Below, one piece after another: positions 51,956 through 61,345 of a stretch of DNA of 64,000 nt. The DNA lies in the NCBI GenBank assembly GCA_041874725.1, contig CP097466.1, positions 4,278,001-4,342,000 on the forward strand, given 5' to 3'. The position numbers and the translations under genes are program-made. Within the stretch, counting starts at the first letter, position 1. The number at the start of each line of letters is the position of its first letter. Origin of the DNA: Duganella sp. BuS-21. GTDB taxonomy: Bacteria > Pseudomonadota > Gammaproteobacteria > Burkholderiales > Burkholderiaceae_D. The notes beneath the pieces are model-generated. The model searched no databases. It was not told where the DNA came from and worked only from the letters and a program-made list of their open reading frames with translations.

Positions 51956-52438
51956 TTAGAAGAACCACCCATACGGAAACCCATACCGCCAGACATTGAA
52001 TAGCTGGTCGGAACTTTGCACACCACAGATTGCCATAACTTTGTCGAGATACAGCAAAATCTGGTCGCGTTCCTCGGACTCCGACGTATCGACATCGGCC
52101 AGTGTCACTTTGATTGCGCGGAGTACCGTCGAACGTTGTGGTCGTGCAGGCAGCTCGGCAATCAGCGTTTGGATAGCCGCATCGACCAACGCCTGCGCCA
52201 CCGCCCTCTGCTCTTCATTTACCGCCCCCGGATAGAAAGTGGAGGGATCCGGGCCAAACTTTTGCTCGGACTGCAAACTGCGCAAGCGCTGCATGACCTC
52301 CGGTGTGATGGCCAATTTCTGATCATGGAAGCCGGTCGGCCAGACGTAAAAGCTGAGTCCGGTCGATCCGGCGACAACGAGGGCGGCGACAAGCGCGGCA
52401 ACAAGCGCGGCGACGCTAGCCAATACCTTAATAAACAT
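51956..52438 (-). CDS. DUF4844-like exported or anchored protein
   Basis: The 160-residue protein starts with an Ala/Val-rich helix (FIKVLASVAALVAALVAALV) and has a small helical domain ending DQILLYLDKVMAICGVQSSD and LFNVWRYGFPYG, which resembles DUF4844. Function of that family is unknown. The ATG at 52438 has GGAG at suitable spacing; an upstream ATG at 52453 is possible. Its N-terminus is encoded by short near-repeats, so length may vary. Its end lies next to the inverted-repeat element. Confidence 0.5.
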   Translation of the reverse strand: MFIKVLASVAALVAALVAALVVAGSTGLSFYVWPTGFHDQKLAITPEVMQRLRSLQSEQKFGPDPSTFYPGAVNEEQRAVAQALVDAAIQTLIAELPARPQRSTVLRAIKVTLADVDTSESEERDQILLYLDKVMAICGVQSSDQLFNVWRYGFPYGWFF

Positions 52439-52600
52439 GCGGCTCCAATTCATTCATGCTTCGAGCAGTTACTATGGCGTCGCTAAATACCCCCCAAGCA
52501 TTTCCGCAGGATGCCCGGCGACTTGTTTTGTTTTCGAGCAGGATAGCATGTTGCTTCGATGGGAAAATCACGGATTATCACCCCGCACTGCGGCGAGCAG

Positions 52601-52628
52601 GGGTCTGGCCCCGTTCGGGGACAGACCC
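52601..52628. repeat. Strong GGGTCTG hairpin
   Basis: GGGTCTG (52601-52607) pairs with CAGACCC (52622-52628), with an inner CCCC/GGGG stem and a GTTC loop; only one mismatch. No T-run, so it is REP-like rather than an intrinsic terminator. It lies between the ends of amn and the DUF4844-like gene start. Confidence 0.7.
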
Positions 52629-52677
52629 CAACTTTATTGCCGGCGGTGCGGCTCAAGCTGCGGTTGCGGTCTTCGTC

Positions 52678-54183
52678 TTATTGGAAGGCGACTTCCGTGA
52701 AGCTGCGCAGTTTGCGGCTGTGGAGCTTGTCTACGCCCAGCGCCCTCAGCAGTTCCATGGCGCGGATGCCGATGCGTAGATGCTGGTCGACGCGGTCGCG
52801 GTAGAACTGGTTGGCCATGCCCGGCAGCTTGATTTCGCCGTGCATCGGCTTGTCGCTCACGCACAGCAAGGTGCCGTACGGCACGCGGAAGCGGAAGCCG
52901 TTGGCGGCGATGGTCGCGCTTTCCATGTCCAGCGCAATCGCCCTGCTTTGGCTGAAACGGCGCTCCGGCGTCCGCTGCGGCATCAGTTCCCAGTTGCGGT
53001 TGTCGGTGCTGGCCACGGTCCCGGTGCGCATCACGCGCTTGAGGTCATGCCCGGTCAGCTGCGTGACTTCGGCCACTGCCGCTTCAATCGCCACCTGCAC
53101 CTCGGCCAGCGGCGGGATCGGCACCCACAACGGCAGATCTTCATCCAGCACATGATCCTCGCGCACATAGCCATGGGCCAATACGTAGTCGCCCAGTTCC
53201 TGCGTGTTGCGCAGGCCGGCGCAGTGGCCCAACATCAGCCAGGCGTGCGGGCGCAGCACCGCAATGTGGTCGGTGATGGTCTTGGCGTTGGCCGGGCCGA
53301 CGCCGATGTTGACCATCGAGATGCCGGTGCCGTCGGCGCGGATCAAATGATAGCCCGGCATCTGCGGCATGCGCGGCGGCGCGGCGCCCAGCGCGTCGCC
53401 CGGCTGCACCGATTGCCCCACCCGGCGCGTGACCAGGTTGCCCGGTTCGACGAAGGCGATGTAGTCGTCGTCCGGCGCATCGGACGGATTGGCCATCAAC
53501 TCGTGCCCCAGCTTAATGAATTCGTCGATGTAGAACTGGTAGTTCGTGAACAGGACGAACTTCTGAAAATGTTCGCACGAGGTGCCGGTGTAGTGCCGCA
53601 GCCGCTGCAGCGAATAATCCACGCGCGGTGCCGTGAACAGCGACAGTGGCTGCGCTTCGCCCATCGGCACTTCGTGCGTGCCGTTGGCGATGCCGTCGTC
53701 CATCGCGGCCAGGTTGGGCAAGTCGAAGACGTCGCGCATCAGCAGGCGGCGCTCGGCGGTCATGCTGCCTTCGATGTGTTCATGCTCGGCAAACGAGAAG
53801 TGAATCGGAATCGGCTGCGCGCTGACGCCGACTTCGATCTTGACGTGGTGGCTGCCATGGTTCTTCAGCAGCAGCTTGAATTGCTGGAGGTAGTAGCGCG
53901 CGAACAGGTCCGGCCGCGTCAGCGTGGTTTCGTAGGTGCCGGGACCGGCCACAAAGCCAAAGGCCAGCCGCGAATCGGCGCGGGCCACGGTGTCCGTATG
54001 GACCCGTACAAACGGGTAGCAGGCCCGCACATGCTCACCGATGTCCTCACCGGCGACAAAGCGCTTCATGGCATCGCGCAGGAAGGCGATGTTGGTGTCG
54101 TAGATGGCCAGCACCTGATCGTAGGCCAATTGGGCGTCGTCAAACTGCATGGGGGCGATGAATGGGCGATGATTTGTAGACAT
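52678..54183 (-). CDS. amn: AMP nucleosidase
   Basis: The 501-residue protein matches bacterial AMP nucleosidase (Amn): an N-terminal regulatory domain with RYYLQQFKLLLKNHGSHHV and a C-terminal phosphorylase-type domain with SMVNIGVGPANAKTITDHIA, WLMLGHCAGLRNTQELGDYV and ALDMESATIAANGFRFRVPY (Glu of the active site). It cleaves AMP to adenine and ribose 5-phosphate, controlling the adenylate pool. Length fits the family. It is divergent from the NRPS gene across 127 bases. Confidence 0.96.
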   Translation of the reverse strand: MSTNHRPFIAPMQFDDAQLAYDQVLAIYDTNIAFLRDAMKRFVAGEDIGEHVRACYPFVRVHTDTVARADSRLAFGFVAGPGTYETTLTRPDLFARYYLQQFKLLLKNHGSHHVKIEVGVSAQPIPIHFSFAEHEHIEGSMTAERRLLMRDVFDLPNLAAMDDGIANGTHEVPMGEAQPLSLFTAPRVDYSLQRLRHYTGTSCEHFQKFVLFTNYQFYIDEFIKLGHELMANPSDAPDDDYIAFVEPGNLVTRRVGQSVQPGDALGAAPPRMPQMPGYHLIRADGTGISMVNIGVGPANAKTITDHIAVLRPHAWLMLGHCAGLRNTQELGDYVLAHGYVREDHVLDEDLPLWVPIPPLAEVQVAIEAAVAEVTQLTGHDLKRVMRTGTVASTDNRNWELMPQRTPERRFSQSRAIALDMESATIAANGFRFRVPYGTLLCVSDKPMHGEIKLPGMANQFYRDRVDQHLRIGIRAMELLRALGVDKLHSRKLRSFTEVAFQ

Positions 54184-54310
54184 GCGGCTCCTTTCGTTGT
54201 CGACTCGTATTTCCTATTGTAAAGGCTGTAAGCAGAACTTGCATTCTCCCTCTGTAGAAAGCAATTCGCGTACCGTACAATGGCGCTCTGACACCACACA
54301 AAGCTCCAGC

Positions 54311-57300
54311 ATGAATCATCCAGCACCACAGCCCATCCCAGATCTCCTTTTCGGCCCGCAGCAGGAAAGTCTGCTGCGGGAGGAAATCCTGGCCGATCTG
54401 CTGGAGGCCAGTGCCGCGCGCCATCCCGACCGCATCGCGCTGATCTTCGGCGATCGCCAGCTGACGTACCGGGAACTGGATGCGCAGGCCGACCTGGTGG
54501 CGGCGCGGCTGATCGACGCCGGCGTGCAGCCGGGCCAGATCGTCGGCCTGTGGCTGCCGCGCGGGATCGAGCTGCTGGTGCTGCAGGCCGGGATCGCCAA
54601 AGCCGGCGCGGCCTGGCTGCCGGTGGACGAGGACACGCCGGTCGAGCGCCTGCAGGTTTGTCTCGACGATGCCAGCGGCGCCGGCGTGCTCACTTGCGCC
54701 GCCTTGGCGCCGCGCCTGGCCGATGTCGCCGCCGGCGGCCGCGTCGTGTGGACCGCCGAAGCGCTGCTGGCCCCTCCCGCCGATGGTGCGATGCTGCCCC
54801 GGCGCGGTGCGGTATCGCCCGACGTGCCGGCCTACGTCATCTACACCTCCGGCTCCACCGGCAAGCCGAAAGGCATTCTGATCACCCAGCGCAGCATCTG
54901 CCACTTCCTGCGCAGCGAGAACGAAGTGCTCGGCGTCAGCGGCGACGACAAGGTTTATCAAGGATTTTCCGTGGCCTTCGACATGTCGTTCGAAGAGATC
55001 TGGATTTCCTACCTGGTCGGCGCCACGCTGTGGATCGGCCCCAAGGAAATCAGCGGCGATCCCGAGACCCTGCCGCGCATGCTGGAACAAAACGGCGTGA
55101 CTGTTCTGCACGCGGTGCCGACGCTGCTGGCGCTATTCAATCAGGAAGTCCCGAGCCTGCGGCTGATTAACCTCGGCGGCGAAGCCTGCCCTGAATCGCT
55201 GGTGCAGCGCTGGTCACGCGAGGGCCGGCAGATGTTCAACACCTACGGCCCGACCGAGGCCACCGTCTCGGCCAGCCTGGCGCGTTTGCGCCCCGGCCAT
55301 CCGGTCACCATCGGCAAGCCGCTGCCGAACTACGGCTTGCTGGTGATCGACGCCAATGTCGGCCCGGTCCTGCGCTTGCTGGCGCACGGTGAAGTGGGCG
55401 AATTATGCATCACCGGCCCAGGCCTGGCCGCCGGTTACCTCGGCCGGCCCGACCTGACGGCCGAGAAGTTCCTGCCCAATCCCTGGGCCAGCGGCCCGCA
55501 CGACGCGCGTCTCTACCGCACCGGTGACCTGGCCCGCATCGGCGCCGACGGCGAAGTCACTTGCCTCGGCCGCGCCGACGACCAGGTGAAAATCCGCGGC
55601 TTCCGCGTGGAGCTGGGCGAGATCGAAGCCCTGCTGGCGCAGCAGCCTGGCGTGGGCACCGTCGCCGTCCTGCTGCGCAAGGACGACGAGATCGACCAAC
55701 TGGTGGCCTACATCGTGCAGGAAGGCGCGGCGGCGCTGGACCCGCGCGCACTGCGCGCCGCCCTCGCCGCCAAGCTGCCGCCTTATATGGTCCCGGGCCG
55801 TTACGAAATGCTCGACGCCATGCCGCGCCTGACCTCCGGCAAAATCGACCGCAAGACGCTGAAGGCCGCGCCGCTCAGCGCACCGCCGGCCGGCAGCGCC
55901 GAGGCGTCAGATCTGCCCGAAACGCCGGCCGAAGAAGCCTTGTTCGCCGCGCTGGCATCCCTTTTCCCCGGCCAGCCCATCTTGCGCAACGCCGACTTCT
56001 TTACCGATTTGGGCGGGCACTCCTTCTTTGCCGCCCGCCTGGCATCCTCGCTGCGCACCGATCCGCGCTACGCCCACGTCACGGTGCGCGACATCTACCA
56101 GCAGCGCCAGGTCGGAAAAATCGCGCAGGTACTGGCAGAGGCCCCGGCCGCCGGCGCGAAGGAAAAAGCCTGGACGCCGCCGTCCACGCTAAAACGCTGG
56201 ATCTGCGGCGCGGCCCAGGCGGCCGCATTGCCGCCGCTGGTCACCCTGCGCATGGCGCAGTGGCTGGCGCCCTTCTTCACCTATCACTTCTTCACCGGCG
56301 ATCCGGGCGACTCGGTGGCGCGCGCCATTGCAGCGTCGGTCGGCGTGTTTCTGTTGGCGACCATCGGCGAATTCGTGATTGCGATTGCCGGCAAGTGGCT
56401 CATCGCCGGCCGCCTGAAGGCCGGCGTGTATCCGCTATGGGGCCTCACCTATTACCGCTGGTGGCTGGCCGACCGCCTGGTGGAAGCCGCCCCCGCCTAC
56501 CTGCTCAGCGGCTCGTCGCTCAACGGCTGGTGGCTGCGCGCGCTCGGCGCCACAGTGGGCAAGGAAGTCATCATCGGCTCCATGAGCCTGCGTGCGCCCG
56601 ATCTGCTGGACATCGGCGACCAGGTCAGCATCGGCAACGCCGTCAATTTCGAGAACGCCCGCGTCGAGCGCGGACAGCTGCATCTGGGCCGGATCACCCT
56701 GGAGCGGGATGCCTGCGTCAGCTCGTTCGCCATCATGGAAGGGAACACGCGCGTTGAAGCGCTGGGTCACCTGGAAGGCCAATCGGCATTGAGCGATGGC
56801 GGCGTGGTGCCGGCGGGCCGTATCTGGTCCGGCTCGCCCGCGCGCGACATCGGCGCGTTCGAGCGCAAGCTGCCACCACGTCCACCGGTGACGGCCGCGC
56901 GCCGCGCCGGCGAGGCCCTGTTTTTCATCTTCGGCATCCTGCTGATCGTCACGCTATTCTTCATGCCGGTGTTTCCGACCTTCGTTTTGATCGACTGGTT
57001 CGATGAAGCGGGTTGGCTGCCGTGGATACAGGGCGACGATATGCGCGTGCAGCTGCTGCGCTACTTCCTGCTGGCCTTCCCCGCCAGCGCGGTGCTGATC
57101 GTACTGACCGCGCTGCTGTCGGCAGGCATCCGCTGGAGCGTGCTGCCGCGCCTGAAGCCGGGCCAGTTCCCGGTTCACGGTAATACCTACTGTGCCAAAT
57201 GGCTGGTGAGCCAGATCCAGGAATCGAGCCTGAATGTTTTGCACGGGATTTACGCGACGGTCTTTGCGCCATACTGGTATCGCCTGCTGGGCGCAAAAGT

Positions 57301-58330
57301 CGGCAAGGATGCGGAGATCTCCACTGCACTGGGCGTGGTGCCGGACATGCTGACCCTCGGCGACGAAACCTTCATCGCCGATGCCGTCATGCTGGGCGAT
57401 GAGGAAATCGACGGCGGCTGGATGGTGATGCAGCCGACGGTCATTTCGCACCGCAGCTTCGTCGGCAACGGCGCCTACATCCCGGACGGCACGGTGCTGC
57501 CGGAACAAGTATTGATCGGCGTGCACTCGCGCGCGCCGGAAAACTTGCAAATGCGCAGCGGGGATACGTGGCTGGGTTCTCCGCCGATCAACCTGCCGGC
57601 GCGCGAGCAGACCAGCGGCTATCCGGAATCGCTGACCTTCCATCCATCGCCGCTGCGCCGTCTCGGGCGTGGGCTGATCGAGGCGTTCCGCATCGTCGCG
57701 CCGCATGCGCTGGTGATCGCGGTGGGCTACACGCTGGTGCTGGACGTGATGCCGGCCGCCGGCGCGGGCCGCTGGGCGGAGGTGGTGTGGGATATGGCGC
57801 TGGCGGGGCTGGCCTACGGGGTGGGTAATTATTTGTTCGTGGTCGCGCTCAAGTGGCTGCTGATCGGCCGCTATCGCAAACAATCGGAGCCGATGTGGAC
57901 GCCGTTCGTGTGGTTGTCCGAGGGCGTGACCAATCTGTACGAAGGCATCGCCGTGCCGAACTTCCTGCGCTACCTGCGCGGCACGCCGTGGCTGCCGCTG
58001 GCGTTCAACCTGCTCGGCACGCGCATCGGCAAAGGCGTCTACATGGATACCACCGATATCACGGAGTTCGACTGCGTGCAGATCGGCGATCACAGCGAGC
58101 TGAATGCCCTCACCTGCCCGCAGACGCACTTGTTCGAGGACCGCGTGATGAAGATCGATCATGTGACCATCGGCGAGCGGGTTTATATGGGACCGCGCGC
58201 GTCGGTGTTGTACAGCGCCGCCGTGGGCGACAATGCCCGTCTCGGCGCGTTGACGTTGGTGATGAAAGGCGAGCATATCCCGGCCAACGGCAACTGGGCC
58301 GGCTGCCCCGCCGCACCGGCGCGTCCATGA
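54311..58330 (+). CDS. Pls/PosA-type single-module NRPS with membrane C-terminal half
   Basis: The 1339-residue protein has three parts. Residues ~15-525 are an adenylation domain with A3 YTSGSTGKPKG (~177), GGEACPE, A5 NTYGPTEATV, A7 YRTGDLAR, A8 KIRGFRVELGEIE and A10 TSGKIDRK. Residues ~540-615 are a carrier domain with GGHSFFAARL (Ser for phosphopantetheine). Residues ~640-1339 are five to six membrane helices alternating with three hexapeptide-repeat-like soluble domains (starting GKEVIIGSMS, GKDAEISTAL, GKGVYMDTTD). There is no condensation or thioesterase domain. This is the layout of epsilon-poly-L-lysine synthetase (Pls), so it may make a short homopolymer or isopeptide-linked amino-acid product. 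Substrate unknown. Confidence 0.93.
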   Translation: MNHPAPQPIPDLLFGPQQESLLREEILADLLEASAARHPDRIALIFGDRQLTYRELDAQADLVAARLIDAGVQPGQIVGLWLPRGIELLVLQAGIAKAGAAWLPVDEDTPVERLQVCLDDASGAGVLTCAALAPRLADVAAGGRVVWTAEALLAPPADGAMLPRRGAVSPDVPAYVIYTSGSTGKPKGILITQRSICHFLRSENEVLGVSGDDKVYQGFSVAFDMSFEEIWISYLVGATLWIGPKEISGDPETLPRMLEQNGVTVLHAVPTLLALFNQEVPSLRLINLGGEACPESLVQRWSREGRQMFNTYGPTEATVSASLARLRPGHPVTIGKPLPNYGLLVIDANVGPVLRLLAHGEVGELCITGPGLAAGYLGRPDLTAEKFLPNPWASGPHDARLYRTGDLARIGADGEVTCLGRADDQVKIRGFRVELGEIEALLAQQPGVGTVAVLLRKDDEIDQLVAYIVQEGAAALDPRALRAALAAKLPPYMVPGRYEMLDAMPRLTSGKIDRKTLKAAPLSAPPAGSAEASDLPETPAEEALFAALASLFPGQPILRNADFFTDLGGHSFFAARLASSLRTDPRYAHVTVRDIYQQRQVGKIAQVLAEAPAAGAKEKAWTPPSTLKRWICGAAQAAALPPLVTLRMAQWLAPFFTYHFFTGDPGDSVARAIAASVGVFLLATIGEFVIAIAGKWLIAGRLKAGVYPLWGLTYYRWWLADRLVEAAPAYLLSGSSLNGWWLRALGATVGKEVIIGSMSLRAPDLLDIGDQVSIGNAVNFENARVERGQLHLGRITLERDACVSSFAIMEGNTRVEALGHLEGQSALSDGGVVPAGRIWSGSPARDIGAFERKLPPRPPVTAARRAGEALFFIFGILLIVTLFFMPVFPTFVLIDWFDEAGWLPWIQGDDMRVQLLRYFLLAFPASAVLIVLTALLSAGIRWSVLPRLKPGQFPVHGNTYCAKWLVSQIQESSLNVLHGIYATVFAPYWYRLLGAKVGKDAEISTALGVVPDMLTLGDETFIADAVMLGDEEIDGGWMVMQPTVISHRSFVGNGAYIPDGTVLPEQVLIGVHSRAPENLQMRSGDTWLGSPPINLPAREQTSGYPESLTFHPSPLRRLGRGLIEAFRIVAPHALVIAVGYTLVLDVMPAAGAGRWAEVVWDMALAGLAYGVGNYLFVVALKWLLIGRYRKQSEPMWTPFVWLSEGVTNLYEGIAVPNFLRYLRGTPWLPLAFNLLGTRIGKGVYMDTTDITEFDCVQIGDHSELNALTCPQTHLFEDRVMKIDHVTIGERVYMGPRASVLYSAAVGDNARLGALTLVMKGEHIPANGNWAGCPAAPARP

Positions 58331-58899
58331 GCGCGCTGGCCGTCCAGCTCTGGCCCGGCCCACCGCCGGTGCCGCAGGACGGCCTGTTCGCAATTCTGAT
58401 CCAGATCGGCGCGGACTCGCAGCGTGATGCCGCGAGGCGCCAACTGCGCGCCGCCGCTTGCGAAGCGCTGGCAGCCGTACTGCGCGTGGCCATCGACGAA
58501 ATCACCGTCGCCGCGACGCCCGGCAGCCCCCCACACATCCTGCTAGCCGGCCATAAAAGCCGAATCGGCTGCTCCTTCAGCCACGACGACGGCTACGCAC
58601 TGGCCGCCTTCAACCTGCATGGCCCCATCGGTGCGGACCTGATGCGCGTGCAAACCATCCCGGACTGGCAAGCAGTCGCACGCGACTACCTCGGCCCGCG
58701 CGTCGTCGCCACACTGCAAACCGCCATCGATCTGCCCAACGCTTTTACACAAGCATGGACACAACGCGAAGCCGCGTTAAAATACCACGCACAAGAAATC
58801 AGCGAATGGCAAGCCGACCTTTCCGGTCGCTCCATATCGCTGGCCCTGCCGGCAACCGGCCTGCTCGGGCACATCCACATTGGAGACAAAAGCGCATGA
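58327..58899 (+). CDS. 4'-phosphopantetheinyl transferase
   Basis: The 190-residue protein resembles Sfp/HetI-type phosphopantetheinyl transferases: SHDDGYALAAFNLHGPIGAD includes the Mg-binding Asp region (GADL), and FTQAWTQREAALKY is the WxxREAxxK signature. It would attach the cofactor to the carrier Ser of the adjacent NRPS. It overlaps the NRPS stop by four bases (ATGA) and the next gene in the same way, so it is likely dedicated to this system. The second acidic residue of the metal site is less clear. Confidence 0.82.
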   Translation: MSALAVQLWPGPPPVPQDGLFAILIQIGADSQRDAARRQLRAAACEALAAVLRVAIDEITVAATPGSPPHILLAGHKSRIGCSFSHDDGYALAAFNLHGPIGADLMRVQTIPDWQAVARDYLGPRVVATLQTAIDLPNAFTQAWTQREAALKYHAQEISEWQADLSGRSISLALPATGLLGHIHIGDKSA

Positions 58900-59618
58900 G
58901 AGTTCCAGCACTGATACTGGCAGCCATGGTGACAACGGTGACGGCGCACGCCGCAGACTGCGGCCCGGACAAACTGAACACCGCCCGCACCATCATCCTC
59001 AAGCGCGAAGGCGCGGCCTACGGCACCAATCAGCACGGCGCGCTGCCGCTGAATAAAGGCGAAGTAGTCTTGACCTTCGACGACGGCCCATCACCGGAAT
59101 ACACGCCGATGGTGCTCAAGGCCCTGTCCGAGCAATGCGCCAAGGCCACCTTCCTCATGATCGGCCAGCACATCGCACAGCAACCGGATCTGGCGCGCCG
59201 CGTCGTCAGCGCGGGCCACAGCGCCGGCATCCACAGCGACACGCATCCGCACATGGCCGCGCTCAGCGCCGAGCAGCAACTGGAGGACTTGCAGCGCAGC
59301 CGCGCAGCGTACAAGACCGTCTTCGGCATGGAAACGCCGGCCTACCGCTTCCCCTTTCTGGAAGAGACGCCGACTTTGCTGAAGGCACTCAAGGAAGCCA
59401 ACATCACGGTCGCCTCGATCGACCTGGCCATCAACGACTGGATCCCGGAAGACACCACCGCCATCCTCGCCCAGCGCCTGAGCGATAGCCTCGACAAAGC
59501 CGGCAGCGGCATCATCCTGATGCACGATGCGAACGGACCGACCGCCAAGGCGCTGCCGGCGCTGCTGAAGGTATTGAAAGACAAAGGCTACAAGATCGTC
59601 CATCTCGACTGGCAGTGA
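58896..59618 (+). CDS. Secreted polysaccharide deacetylase (NodB family)
   Basis: The 240-residue protein has a signal peptide (MRVPALILAAMVTTVTAHAA) and a carbohydrate esterase family 4 domain. VVLTFDDGPSPEYTP holds the catalytic and metal Asp62-Asp63; the metal His pair is in GIHSDTHPHMA; RFPFLEETP is the third motif and IILMHDANGPTAK the final His. It removes acetyl groups from N-acetylhexosamine polymers in the periplasm. Located in the NRPS-PPTase operon through an ATGA overlap, it may create free amines or modify an envelope polymer used by the NRPS product. Role within the system is inference. Confidence 0.9.
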   Translation: MRVPALILAAMVTTVTAHAADCGPDKLNTARTIILKREGAAYGTNQHGALPLNKGEVVLTFDDGPSPEYTPMVLKALSEQCAKATFLMIGQHIAQQPDLARRVVSAGHSAGIHSDTHPHMAALSAEQQLEDLQRSRAAYKTVFGMETPAYRFPFLEETPTLLKALKEANITVASIDLAINDWIPEDTTAILAQRLSDSLDKAGSGIILMHDANGPTAKALPALLKVLKDKGYKIVHLDWQ

Positions 59619-59628
59619 AAGGAACCGC

Positions 59629-60210
59629 ATGAGCACCGACAAAGTAGACGCCTTCTTGGAACGCGCCAAGAACTGGCGGGAAGAATTTGAAGCCCTGCGC
59701 GCCATCATCACCGACAGCGACCTGACCGAAGATCTCAAATGGGGCCAGCCCTGCTACACGCTGGACGGCCACAACATCGTGCTGATGCACGGCTTCAAGG
59801 AATACTGCGCACTGCTGTTCTTCAAGGGCGCGCTGATGAAGGATCCGAAAAACCTGCTGATCCAGCAGACCGAAAACGTGCAGGCCGCACGCCAGATCCG
59901 TTTCAAGGGTCTGGCTGACATCAAGCGGCAGGAAAAAGTCCTGAAAAGCTACGTCAAGGACGCCATCGCACTGGAAAAGTCGGGCGCCAAGGTGGAGATG
60001 AAAAAGACCACCGAGTTCTCCTTCCCCGAGGAGCTGGAGCGCAAGATGGACGAGCTCCCCGCCCTGCGCACCGCCTTTGAGGAACTGACACCGGGCCGCC
60101 AGCGCGCCTACCTGCTGCACTTCTCATCGGCTAAACAGCAGAAGACCCGCGAAGCGCGCATCGAAAAAAACGTCCAGCGCATCCTCGACGGCAAAGGGCT
60201 GGACGACTAG
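59629..60210 (+). CDS. YdeI-like protein (DUF1801)
   Basis: The 193-residue protein resembles YdeI/DUF1801 proteins: TEDLKWGQPCYTLDGHNIVL in the first half and LTPGRQRAYLLHFSSAKQQK near the end, the characteristic YdeI C-terminal motif with a helical tail. These small cytoplasmic proteins are linked to stress or peptide resistance in other bacteria, but the mechanism is unknown. It lies 10 bases after the deacetylase gene with AAGGAA upstream, so it probably shares the transcript. Its end overlaps the convergent GNAT gene by four bases. Confidence 0.85.
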   Translation: MSTDKVDAFLERAKNWREEFEALRAIITDSDLTEDLKWGQPCYTLDGHNIVLMHGFKEYCALLFFKGALMKDPKNLLIQQTENVQAARQIRFKGLADIKRQEKVLKSYVKDAIALEKSGAKVEMKKTTEFSFPEELERKMDELPALRTAFEELTPGRQRAYLLHFSSAKQQKTREARIEKNVQRILDGKGLDD

Positions 60211-61133
60211 CCAACCGGGGACAGGCCTGTCATCCACGCCATTTTCTGGAGCTGGATGTCGGGATGACTTTCAAGCGCCTCCCATTCCGGCAGGAAGACG
60301 AAGCCCTGATTCCGGTAGAAGCGCGTGGCGCGCAGATTGGTTGGCGACACGTCGAGCAGCAGGCGCTTGCATCCTTGCGCCATGGCGTGGGCTTTGACCG
60401 CGCCAACCAGTCTCGCGGCAGTTGGCGTGCCGCGCTGCGATGGCGCTACCCACATGGCGATCAGGTTCAATTCGTGATTTGCATCCGGCACATGGGCGAC
60501 GATGCCGACTGCTTCGTCGCCTTCAAATGCGAGGATGTATCGCGCGGGACCACGGCCGGCCGCGCGGTCGCGCCATGCTGCATCCGTGTAGGCGGCGGCG
60601 CTGGCGTAGCTGACGCCAAACGCCGTCGGCGCATCCAGCAAGGCGGCGAGGCGGATGCGCTTCAGCTCCTGCCAGTCGTCTTCACCGATGTAACGCACGA
60701 CCACACCGGGACGGCGCATTTGCGCATACAGCACGTCGATGCCGCTGTATTGCCGCGTCGCAGAGCCGACAATCACGAAGCCGTTCTTCTCGTAGAAGCG
60801 GATCGCGCCCATGTTGGAACGCGCCACGTTGAGCGACATGCCTTCCACCAGCACAGCATTCAGCAATGCCTGCCCCACGCCCTTGCCGCGCGCACTGCCC
60901 TGAACGAACATCGCGCGCAGCTGACCATCAAACACCGCAGCGAATCCCTGCACCTCGCCATCGTCATAAACCGACACTAAGGATTCATTAAACGCCGTCT
61001 GTATGCCAGCATCATCCTCCAGCGGCGTGAACGTGAACGCCCCGGCCTCAAACTTCAACTCCGCCGGCTTGGCATCCATGTAGATGCGGCAAACCGCCGC
61101 GAAATCCGCTGTCGTGTAATCGCGTACTGTCAT
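60207..61133 (-). CDS. Tandem GNAT acetyltransferase
   Basis: The 308-residue protein has two GNAT folds. The first (residues ~1-140) has the acetyl-CoA motif VQGSARGKGVGQALLNAVL and VARSNMGAIRFYEKNGFV. The second (~145-300) has LNLIAMWVAPSQRGTPTAAR, a variant motif A, and DVSPTNLRATRFYRNQGFV. Substrate is unknown; double GNAT proteins include antibiotic and small-metabolite acetyltransferases. It is the last gene of an operon with the beta-lactamase; its ATG overlaps the stop of the small gene before it. Confidence 0.9.
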   Translation of the reverse strand: MTVRDYTTADFAAVCRIYMDAKPAELKFEAGAFTFTPLEDDAGIQTAFNESLVSVYDDGEVQGFAAVFDGQLRAMFVQGSARGKGVGQALLNAVLVEGMSLNVARSNMGAIRFYEKNGFVIVGSATRQYSGIDVLYAQMRRPGVVVRYIGEDDWQELKRIRLAALLDAPTAFGVSYASAAAYTDAAWRDRAAGRGPARYILAFEGDEAVGIVAHVPDANHELNLIAMWVAPSQRGTPTAARLVGAVKAHAMAQGCKRLLLDVSPTNLRATRFYRNQGFVFLPEWEALESHPDIQLQKMAWMTGLSPVG

Positions 61134-61345
61134 AGCTGGATAGCTGTGCTGTTGCGCGGCGTGGCGTTTTCATGGAACAGGTCGGCCAGGTATTCGCACA
61201 GCTCCGGCTCCGGCACATCGCCGGGAATGACGAAGTCCGCCGGGCGGCGCTTGCCTTCGCTGCCGAAGTAGAATGCACGCCATGCGCCCGGCGCGCCGGT
61301 CACCAGGATGTGCGCGCCGAAGATGTCGAACCTGAGTTCTTTCAT
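61130..61345 (-). CDS. Conserved small protein between bla and GNAT
   Basis: The 71-residue protein (MKELRFDIFGAHILVTGAPG... YFGSEGKRRPADFVIPGD...) has no signal peptide and no known catalytic motif. It resembles a small conserved family of unknown function with the pattern WRAF-x2-GSEGKRR and an acidic helical end. Its ATG overlaps the bla stop by four bases and its stop overlaps the GNAT start, so the three are tightly coupled. Start chosen at 61345; the ORF before it is the end of the beta-lactamase in another frame. Confidence 0.65.
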   Translation of the reverse strand: MKELRFDIFGAHILVTGAPGAWRAFYFGSEGKRRPADFVIPGDVPEPELCEYLADLFHENATPRNSTAIQL

